Below, in pieces: positions 7,634-14,361 of a stretch of DNA of 22,404 bases. The stretch lies in assembly GCA_045538305.1 (NCBI GenBank), contig JAZSRC010000072.1, positions 1-22,404 of the forward strand. Direction: 5' to 3'. Each line of letters starts with the position of its first letter. Position 1 is the first letter of the stretch. The stretch comes from SFHK01 sp045538305. GTDB lineage: Bacteria > Bacillota > Clostridia > Christensenellales > Aristaeellaceae. The position numbers were made by a program, and so were the translations under genes. The notes beneath the pieces were generated by a model. That model did no database searches. It was not told where the DNA came from and saw only the letters and a program-made list of their open reading frames with translations.

Positions 7634-8902
7634 TTATTTCTTAGTGGAGATCAGCTTGCCGACAAAGTAGAAGGCGAAGGAAACGACCATGTTATTTACT
7701 GCGGCGATACCCCAGGTGAAATCCTTGATGATGTTGCCGCCGGTAAGATTACCGACCACTGCGCCGGCGATTACGCCGAGGATGGCTGCCCAGTTGGTGG
7801 CTTTCGGCTCTTCTGCATCAGCGGCATACTTTTTGCGGTCAAAGAAATAGTCTGCAACAAGAATTACGCCGACAGCGGGCAGGGTGGCGTTGAGAATCGT
7901 GAGCCAGTTGCAGAAGTTATTGTACAGCCAAATAGCTGCCAGGGTGCCGATAATACCGGAAAGGATAACCATGGGCTTTTTCTTCTGACCAGTAATATTG
8001 GAAAGGCCCAGCGCGCCGGTGTAAAGGGCGTTATCATTGGTGGTCCAGATGTTGGCGCCCAGTACCAGGAATGCCCAGATGCCAAGGTTCAGCTCGATCA
8101 TGACATAGAAAATATCATTGCTGCCGGTAAACGCGCCTGCAGCGCCGCCAAAGCAGAACATGAGGCTGTTTCCGATAAAGAAGGCGATGACCGTGGTAAT
8201 AACGGCGGCCTTGTTGTTCTTTGCAAAGCGAACGAAGTTCGGGGTTGCCGTTCCGCCGCTGACGAAGGAACCGATTACAAGTCCGACGCCGGAAAAGAGG
8301 GTCATGGTGCCGGAGGATTTGGCGAAGATGGCATTGAGACCGCCGCCCTGTACGGTTGCGGTAACCATGGCGTAGGTGCCGAGAATTGCAATCAGCGGTA
8401 CGGAAATGTAGCTGACAATTTCAAGACCTTTAATGCCAAAGTAAGCGGAAGTCGTCATACAGATGCCAACTACAAGCACCAGAACGTAGGGAAGCCAGGT
8501 GTTGCCTGGAGCGAGTACTTCCGCGGCGGGAATGGCGAACATGGCAGCGCCAACGCCGAACCAGCCAATCTGGGTAAGAGAGATCATCGCGGAGGGGAGG
8601 TAGGAGCCCTTTGCACCGAATGCGCGGCGGGAAAGAAGGTCAAAGGAGAGACCGGAATCACAGCCGATGTATCCAAGCGCGCCGGTATACGCAGCAAGAA
8701 TCGCGCCGCCGATGAGAACAGCCCATACGAAACCGGAAAGGTCCAGTCCATTGGCTAGATCAACGCCGGTCCACATACTTGCAGAGAAGAAGGTGAAGCC
8801 CAGCATGATTACGAACATAGAGGCAAATCCCTTTCGGGCGCTTGCAGGAACCGGAGCATTTGTGTAGTCGACGTCTACCTTTGCAACCTGTTTCTTGGCC
8901 AT
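7634..8902 (-). CDS. codB: Cytosine permease
   Basis: This is an integral membrane symporter of the NCS1 family that brings cytosine into the cell. Its 422 residues match E. coli CodB (419) in length and in marker motifs: PVPxSARKG near the N-terminus, FFSASMWTG in the first membrane helix, QIGWFGVGAAMFAIP, and NIWTTNDNALYTGALG in the second half. Twelve hydrophobic segments are expected. AGGAG (8912-8916) sits nine bases before the ATG. It is the first gene of the codBA operon and is transcribed from the promoter at 8944-8972. No PurR-type operator like that of E. coli codBA was seen. Confidence 0.95.
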   Translation of the reverse strand: MAKKQVAKVDVDYTNAPVPASARKGFASMFVIMLGFTFFSASMWTGVDLANGLDLSGFVWAVLIGGAILAAYTGALGYIGCDSGLSFDLLSRRAFGAKGSYLPSAMISLTQIGWFGVGAAMFAIPAAEVLAPGNTWLPYVLVLVVGICMTTSAYFGIKGLEIVSYISVPLIAILGTYAMVTATVQGGGLNAIFAKSSGTMTLFSGVGLVIGSFVSGGTATPNFVRFAKNNKAAVITTVIAFFIGNSLMFCFGGAAGAFTGSNDIFYVMIELNLGIWAFLVLGANIWTTNDNALYTGALGLSNITGQKKKPMVILSGIIGTLAAIWLYNNFCNWLTILNATLPAVGVILVADYFFDRKKYAADAEEPKATNWAAILGVIAGAVVGNLTGGNIIKDFTWGIAAVNNMVVSFAFYFVGKLISTKK

Positions 8903-8943
8903 AGTGTTTCACTCCTGTTTGTATATTGGTTTATTCCTAAAGT

Positions 8944-8972
8944 ATTATATGCATTCAAATGTGTGCAATCAA
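8944..8972 (-). promoter_or_regulatory. Sigma-A promoter of codBA
   Basis: On the minus strand TTGATT (8972-8967) and a perfect TATAAT (8949-8944) are 17 bases apart, with the codB ATG about 40 bases downstream. The promoter faces away from the amidase promoter, with a perfect AATCGCGATT palindrome (9012-9021) between the two. Confidence 0.8.
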
Positions 8973-9054
8973 GGCGATAATGTGACTGAAACTATTAAGC
9001 TACAATAAAATAATCGCGATTTCATTGCTTTCGGATGTAAATACCCCGGTTCCT

Positions 9055-9068
9055 TCAATTCGAATTGA
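9055..9068. promoter_or_regulatory. Palindrome over the amidase -35 box (candidate operator)
   Basis: TCAATTCGAATTGA is a perfect 14-base palindrome whose right arm overlaps the -35 box at 9065-9070. The half-site is the same as at 11496-11510, where the arms are one base further apart. Confidence 0.45.
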
Positions 9069-9093
9069 CTTTCATGCCCTCGGTTTCTATAAT
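9065..9093 (+). promoter_or_regulatory. Sigma-A promoter of the acetamidase/formamidase gene
   Basis: TTGACT (9065-9070) and TATAAT (9088-9093) are 17 bases apart. Transcription starts near 9100, about 25 bases before the ATG at 9125. Confidence 0.85.
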
Positions 9094-9124
9094 ATATATA
9101 AACACAAAGCGAGGAGAAAGACAC

Positions 9125-10024
9125 ATGCAGATCATTACCTCTGATAAAAGGATTTATTCCATGGATAAAGATCATGCGCCGAATGCATATTGCGAAAGCG
9201 GAGATACCGTTTGCTTTGAAACGCTGGATTGCTACGGCGGACAAATTACGAATAAAAGCCAGAAGCCGGGCGCTTCCGGTTTTAGCGGAATCAATCCGGC
9301 AACCGGTCCTTTGTATGTTAAAAGCGCTCAGCCGGGCGACATTCTGAAAATAGAGATCGTCTGTATTGAACTTGACGATCAGGCGCTTATGGTAGACGAG
9401 CCAGGCATGAAGCTGTTGGGCCCGTTTCTTCCGGATAAAGAAACAAGATTCATTCCGATACGGGACGGAAAGCTGGTCTTCAATGACAAAATATCGCTGG
9501 ACGTTCGTGCAATGATCGGGGTAATCGGAACGGCTCCAGAGGGTGAAGGCATAGGTACCGGAACGCCCGGAAAGCACGGCGGAAATATGGACTGTGCGGA
9601 GATTATAGAAGGAACGACGCTGTACCTTCCGGTTTATTGTGAAGGCGCTTTGCTGGCTATGGGCGACCTGCATGCGGTGATGGGAGACGGAGAAGTGTCT
9701 GTTTGCGGTGCGGAAATTGCAGGAAGAGTGACGGTTACGGTACACGTTATAAAAAACAGAAGCCTTCCAACGCCCTTCCTCGTCAATAATACCCATGCCA
9801 TGACGATATGTTCGGCGATAACCGCGGATCAGGCGCTTGATGACGCTGCGGTGGCTATGCATCGCTTCTTAGCGAAGGAAGCCGGATTCAGCGCGCATGA
9901 CGCCAGCATGCTGTTAAGCCTTTCGGGAAATCTCAGGATCTGTCAGATTGTAGACCCGAAAAAAACGGCGCGCATGGAGATGCCAATACCTGTCATAAAA
10001 ACAAATGGCTATGAATTTCCTTAA
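9125..10024 (+). CDS. Acetamidase/formamidase family protein
   Basis: Members of this family hydrolyse short amides such as formamide or acetamide to the acid and ammonia, in the cytoplasm. The 299-residue protein carries the family signatures: GTPGKHGGNMDCAEI, then LPVYCEGALLAMGDLHAVMGDGEVSVCGAE, where the GDLHA and GGNMD residues lie in the active site. The start is the ATG at 9125, eight bases after GAGGAG; an in-frame start at 9065 falls inside the promoter and is rejected. It is divergent from codBA, another ammonia-releasing pathway, so a shared role in nitrogen acquisition is likely. The true amide substrate cannot be read from sequence. Confidence 0.9.
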   Translation: MQIITSDKRIYSMDKDHAPNAYCESGDTVCFETLDCYGGQITNKSQKPGASGFSGINPATGPLYVKSAQPGDILKIEIVCIELDDQALMVDEPGMKLLGPFLPDKETRFIPIRDGKLVFNDKISLDVRAMIGVIGTAPEGEGIGTGTPGKHGGNMDCAEIIEGTTLYLPVYCEGALLAMGDLHAVMGDGEVSVCGAEIAGRVTVTVHVIKNRSLPTPFLVNNTHAMTICSAITADQALDDAAVAMHRFLAKEAGFSAHDASMLLSLSGNLRICQIVDPKKTARMEMPIPVIKTNGYEFP

Positions 10025-10037
10025 TCAATTATCGTAA

Positions 10038-10080
10038 GAGGTCCGTACCGGCGTTTTCAGAACCGGTACGGAGCTCTTTT
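10038..10080 (+). terminator. Rho-independent terminator of the amidase gene
   Basis: GAGGTCCGTACCGG (10038-10051) pairs with CCGGTACGGAGCTC with one G/G mismatch, and the stem is followed by TTTT. It lies between convergent genes; the minus side lacks a T run, so the symporter gene probably shares it only weakly. Confidence 0.85.
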
Positions 10081-10086
10081 CGGTAA

Positions 10087-11433
10087 TCATTTGTCGTTTG
10101 CCAGATCCTTCAGGATTTCAGCGTACTTTTCTTCGCTGATTGTATATTTCTTGCGGTAAATCAGGTATCCCAGCAGTATGCATACAAGCGGCAAGGCCAG
10201 CATGGAAAGCTTTACCACAAGCTTACCGCCTGCATCGATGGCAGCTGCTGAAGTATCGTCTGTCTTGATGCCGGCCAACACTACCGATACGCTGATGATG
10301 GCTGTTGATATGGCGCCGCCGATTTTGTTGATCAGAGGCTGCAGGGAAAAGGTGATGGATTCGTTGCGTTTGCCGAGCTTCCATTGACCGTACTCCACTG
10401 TGTCTGCAAGAAACATCAGCATCAGCAGCTGTATGAATGCCTGAGCCACAAAGATCAACACGGCGGAAAGGGCGATCAGAACAATCGAAACCTCTGCAAA
10501 TGCAAAAATCAGATAACCGATCAGTATCAGAAGCGTAGCAAAGGAGTACAGCTGCTTTCTGTTAAAGCGCTTTGCAAATACGGGATACACTGATAGCGCA
10601 GCCAGCTGACTTATGCCGCAGATAGCTGCCAGCACGGCGTACAGATCCTTGTTTCCGAAAACGTATTCCATATAATATATGGCAAATCCGGTAGTGGTGC
10701 AGTAGCCGATCATAAAAAGCGCCATGGAAAGCGTAGTCCAAAGCAGCTGATCGTTTCCTGTAAGCGCGCGCAGCATTTGCTTAAGGGTGGTTTTGCCTTC
10801 TCTGGAAACGGAGGACTTGTCTTCCTTAACGCCGATTAAGGGAAACAAGAGGAATAAAAGATATACGATTGCGAGTATGACGGCAATTTTAAACCATGCG
10901 CTTTGCGTATTGCCCATGGCTGCAGTGATCGGTTCCCAGCTGACCATGATTGCGTACATGCCGATATTGGCACAAATCCGAGCGAATGCGCCGTATTTTT
11001 CGCGCTGCTTCTGATCTTTCGTCAAGGCGGGCAAAAGCGTCCAGTAAGCAATGTCGTTTACGCCGTAGGAAATGTCCCATATGATATAAGCAAGGGCAAA
11101 TATGACAATAAACGTCCAGCCCGTACCGATATTGGCAAACAAAAGAAGGAATGCCAGCGCGCTTACGATTCCGCCAACCAGTATTGCAGGCTTGAATTTT
11201 CCCCAGGGTGAACGGATGTTGTCGATAACGAAGCCCGTAATGGGGTCGTTTATGGCGTCGACAATGCGCAGAACAGAAAGAAGCGTGCTTGTTACTGCAA
11301 ATACCCACATGGGAAGGGAAAGCACATTCGTCAGGAAATACAAAATGGTATTGGCTTCAAAGGCGTAAAACATGTCGCGCCCGATGGTTCCCAGGCCAAA
11401 AAAGTATTTATTTCTCGCTGTATATTTCTGCAT
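10087..11433 (-). CDS. GPH-family sugar:cation symporter
   Basis: This 448-residue membrane protein belongs to the glycoside-pentoside-hexuronide symporters (major facilitator superfamily), which import oligosaccharides or glycosides with sodium or protons. The signature DAINDPITGFVIDNIRSPWGKFKP-type loop follows the second membrane helix, and LADTVEYGQWKLGKRNE is the matching motif in the second half. About twelve hydrophobic helices are present. The start is ATG 11433, seven bases after AGGAGG. An in-frame ATG at 11472 overlaps the -10 box and is rejected. It is divergent from the GH13/M42/GH3 operon, so its cargo is probably the gluco-oligosaccharide those enzymes cleave. The exact substrate is not readable from sequence. 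Confidence 0.92.
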   Translation of the reverse strand: MQKYTARNKYFFGLGTIGRDMFYAFEANTILYFLTNVLSLPMWVFAVTSTLLSVLRIVDAINDPITGFVIDNIRSPWGKFKPAILVGGIVSALAFLLLFANIGTGWTFIVIFALAYIIWDISYGVNDIAYWTLLPALTKDQKQREKYGAFARICANIGMYAIMVSWEPITAAMGNTQSAWFKIAVILAIVYLLFLLFPLIGVKEDKSSVSREGKTTLKQMLRALTGNDQLLWTTLSMALFMIGYCTTTGFAIYYMEYVFGNKDLYAVLAAICGISQLAALSVYPVFAKRFNRKQLYSFATLLILIGYLIFAFAEVSIVLIALSAVLIFVAQAFIQLLMLMFLADTVEYGQWKLGKRNESITFSLQPLINKIGGAISTAIISVSVVLAGIKTDDTSAAAIDAGGKLVVKLSMLALPLVCILLGYLIYRKKYTISEEKYAEILKDLANDK

Positions 11434-11470
11434 GTGTATGCCTCCTGTAATGGGATAACCCGCTTCCCTC

Positions 11471-11499
11471 ATTGTAACTGCAAATAATCACAGTGTCAA
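11471..11499 (-). promoter_or_regulatory. Sigma-A promoter of the GPH symporter gene
   Basis: On the minus strand TTGACA (11499-11494) and TACAAT (11476-11471) are 17 bases apart. The -35 box overlaps the 15-base palindrome at 11496-11510. Confidence 0.85.
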
Positions 11500-11510
11500 T
11501 TGTGAATTGA
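11496..11510. promoter_or_regulatory. Palindrome between divergent promoters (candidate shared operator)
   Basis: TCAATTGTGAATTGA is a perfect inverted repeat of six-base arms around GTG. It overlaps the -35 box of the minus-strand symporter promoter (11494-11499) and that of the plus-strand GH13 promoter (11507-11512). One bound protein could therefore shut off both directions. Confidence 0.5.
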
Positions 11511-11536
11511 AGGTGACGGGAACCGAAATGTATGAT
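11507..11536 (+). promoter_or_regulatory. Promoter of the GH13-M42-GH3 operon
   Basis: TTGAAG (11507-11512) and TATGAT (11531-11536) are 18 bases apart. The -10 box is less perfect than elsewhere in the window. The ATG at 11570 follows CGGAGG by seven bases. Confidence 0.6.
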
Positions 11537-11569
11537 AAAATAATGCCAGCATGATCCGGAGGCATTGAT

Positions 11570-13236
11570 ATGGAACGTTCACGTTGGTATAAGGACATGG
11601 TGTTTTATCAGATCTGGCCCAGAAGCTTCAAAGACGGAAACGGCGACGGTATGGGCGATTTATACGGCGTTTATGAGAAACTGGATTACCTGAAGGCGCT
11701 GGGCATTGACGGCATATGGTTTTCGCCGATATATCCTTCGCCCGGCGCGGACTGCGGGTATGATATTTCCGATATATGGATATTGCGCCCGAATTCGGCG
11801 GTATGGAAGCCTTCCGAAAGGTCCTCACGGGCGCTCATGAGCGCGGTATGAAGGTTGTGATGGACCTGGTTGTTAACCATACCAGCGATGAGCATGAATG
11901 GTTTGAAAAAAGCCGACGGCAGATAGAACCATATACCGATTACTATATCTGGCGACCGGGGAAACCGGATGGAAAGCTTCCCAATAACTGGGATTCGAAT
12001 TTCGAAGGGAAGGCGTGGACCTGGGACGAGGTTCGAGGAGAGTATTATCTGCACCTGTTTGCGGTAAAACAGCCTGATCTCAATATGGACAATCCGCTCG
12101 TTCGCGAAGAAGTGAAGCGCATCCTACGTTTCTGGCTGGATATGGGTGTAGACGGCTTTCGTGAGGACGTGATTACCTATATATCCAAAACCGAAGGGCT
12201 GCCCGACGATCATCTGTTCCCGGTTTATAAGGGTATGCTCAAATACAATCATGGCCCGCATATACATGAATACCTTAACGAATTTAAAAGGGATGTGCTG
12301 GACCATTACGATTGCTTTACCATAGCCGAAGCGCCGCTGGTAAGCCCGAAAAAAGCGCTTCGCTATATTGATGAAAAAGACGGACAGATCGATATGATGA
12401 TACAGTTTCAGTGCGAATGCGCCGACTGCCTGTTTACCGATTATTTGCCAACCCGGTTTTCTTTGCGGAAAATGAAGCGTGCATTTTCCAGTTGGCAGAA
12501 AAAACTGGAAGGCCGGGCATGGAATGCTCTGTACATTGAGAACCACGACCATCCGAGAATCATATCCAGATACGGAAGCGAACAATATCGAAACGAGAGC
12601 GGAAAAGCGCTGTGCGCCATGTATATGTTCCAGAAGGGTACGCCATTTGTCTATCAGGGGCAGGAAATCGGAATGCTGAACTGGCGGCCGAGCAGCATTG
12701 ATCAATACCGGGACGTTCAGAGTTTATGGCAGTATCATCATACGCTTTCAAGAAAACCGCCCCACAAGAGGCTTCAGAGACTTTGGCGCTCCTCAAGGGA
12801 TTCTGCTCGTACCCCTGTGCAATGGTCCGATGATAAGAATGCGGGCTTCACAACACCTGAGGCTGTTCCGTGGATGGATATAAACGAAAACTATCTGAAT
12901 ATCAATGTGGCTGCGCAGGAAAACGACCCGGATTCCTTGCTGAATTTCTATAAGAAGGCGATCTCCCTGCGAAAACAGTCTGACTGCATAAGGCATGGTA
13001 TATTCAGGGAATACAGGCCGTTGGATGGAAGGTTCTATACCTATGAACGCGAATACAGAGGGGAGAAGATCCTCGTGATCGCTTCGTTTACTAAAAAGCG
13101 CGCTGCATTTAAAGCGCCGAGGGGAATTGATCTTAACGGCGCCGAACTTCTTCTTTCTAATTATAAGGACGCACCTTTGTACAAAAACGGGTTTTTGGCA
13201 AGACCTTATGAAACAAGAGTATACAGGCTTACGTAA
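11570..13236 (+). pseudogene. GH13 alpha-glucosidase (oligo-1,6-glucosidase type), frameshifted
   Basis: The enzyme family removes alpha-linked glucose from short oligosaccharides in the cytoplasm. The first frame (11570-11851) starts normally: WYKDMVFYQIWPRSFKDGNGDG, then LDYLKALGIDGIWFSPIYPSP and GYDISD. At about 11773-11776 the family sequence jumps to the +2 frame, which continues MDIAPEFGGMEAF to a normal C-terminus at 13236. GATATATGG is one T short of the expected GATTATATGG. The joined protein would be about 555 residues, usual for the family. Catalytic residues are all in the second frame: nucleophile Asp at 12166 (GFREDV), acid/base Glu at 12328 (IAEAP), third Asp at 12547 (ENHDHP). 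The second frame has no ribosome site at its ATG (11776). It is either a real mutation or a sequencing/assembly error; everything else is intact. Confidence 0.85.
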
Positions 13237-13263
13237 AAACGATACCGAGGAGAGGAAAATATC

Positions 13264-14337
13264 ATGAATAAAGCAGAATCCATAAAGCTCATAAAATCAA
13301 TATCGGATGCATACGGCGCATCGGGGTTTGAGGATGAGGTTGTCGATGTGATTCGTTCCTATGCCGAGAAGTATGGAAACGTAATAGAGGATAAAATGCG
13401 CAACCTGTACCTTTATAAAGATGGGAACGAGGCAGGAAAACCCGTTGTTCAGCTGGATGCACATACGGACGAGGTATCGTTTATCGTTCATGCCATCAAG
13501 CCCAATGGGACGCTTCGGTTTTTGTCCCTTGGACGGTGGGCGGATGAAGCGGTTGCAGGCCAGCGAGTGCTTGTCAGAAACGCCCTTGGCGAATATATTC
13601 CCGGAATTATCGCGACAACGCCGCCGCACTATCAGAAGGCGGAGGAACGGGGAAAGCTTACTCTTGAGACAATGACGATAGATATAGGCGCATCTTCCAA
13701 AGAGGAGGCGGAGAAGGAATATCATATCCGAATCGGAGAACCTGTCGTTCCCGATGTAAGACTTACCTATGACGAGGCGCACGATATCATGATCGGAAAG
13801 GCCTTTGACTGCCGACTCGGCTGCGCAGCGATTCTGAAAACGCTGGAGCTTTTGAAGAATGAATCGCTTGATGTAAATGTGGTCGGCGCTTGGGCTTGTC
13901 AGGAAGAGGTAGGAACGCGCGGCGCGTACGTTACCGCAAACCGCGTAAAGCCGGATGTGGCAATTGTATTTGAGGGGGCTCCGGCGGATGATACCTGCGC
14001 TGAGGGGTATATGGTGCAGACGGCAATCAAGAAGGGCCCGATGCTTCGGTTCATAGACGCAAGAATGATTACGCATCCCCGGTTTCAACGGTATGCGCTG
14101 GATTTGGCCGAAAAGCTGGGTATACCTGCGCAATCCGGCGTTCGATCGGGCGGATCTACAAACGGAGCGCCAATTCATCTGTCTAATATGGGCGTACCCT
14201 GCATTGTTATCGGCGTTCCGGTTCGGTACATTCATACTCAGTACGGAATCGCTTCTTACAGCGATCTGGAAAATGCCGCTATGCTGGCGGCTGAAATCAT
14301 CAAATCGCTGAATACGGATGTCATTGAAAGCTTCTGA
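13264..14337 (+). CDS. M42-family metallo-aminopeptidase
   Basis: M42 enzymes are cytoplasmic two-metal aminopeptidases that assemble into large tetrahedral complexes and trim peptides; some relatives were once reported as endoglucanases. The 357-residue length is usual. Metal ligands and catalytic residues are visible: H67 (DAHTDE), D182 (KAFDCRLGC), E214/E215 (CQEEVGTRG), E237 (FEGAP, where relatives often have Asp) and H324 (RYIHTQYG). GAGGAGAGG precedes the ATG. It lies 27 bases after the GH13 gene and 24 before the GH3 start, so it belongs to the glycosidase operon. Why a peptidase sits among sugar genes is unclear; FrvX of the E. coli frv sugar operon is a known parallel. Confidence 0.92.
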   Translation: MNKAESIKLIKSISDAYGASGFEDEVVDVIRSYAEKYGNVIEDKMRNLYLYKDGNEAGKPVVQLDAHTDEVSFIVHAIKPNGTLRFLSLGRWADEAVAGQRVLVRNALGEYIPGIIATTPPHYQKAEERGKLTLETMTIDIGASSKEEAEKEYHIRIGEPVVPDVRLTYDEAHDIMIGKAFDCRLGCAAILKTLELLKNESLDVNVVGAWACQEEVGTRGAYVTANRVKPDVAIVFEGAPADDTCAEGYMVQTAIKKGPMLRFIDARMITHPRFQRYALDLAEKLGIPAQSGVRSGGSTNGAPIHLSNMGVPCIVIGVPVRYIHTQYGIASYSDLENAAMLAAEIIKSLNTDVIESF

Positions 14338-14361
14338 TACATTTTGCTGCGGAGGAAGGCC

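Noticed and set aside
6863..8758. A 631-codon plus-strand open frame
   Set aside because: It lies antisense to codA and codB, which match their families end to end; it has no promoter or ribosome site, and its length reflects the codon pattern of the opposite strand.
11434..11472. Earlier start of the GPH symporter at 11472
   Set aside because: That ATG overlaps the -10 box of the promoter; ATG 11433 has AGGAGG at seven bases.
11773..11851. Programmed translational frameshift in the GH13 gene
   Set aside because: There is no slippery heptamer, stimulatory hairpin or Shine-Dalgarno-like stimulator near the shift, and this family is not known to use one.
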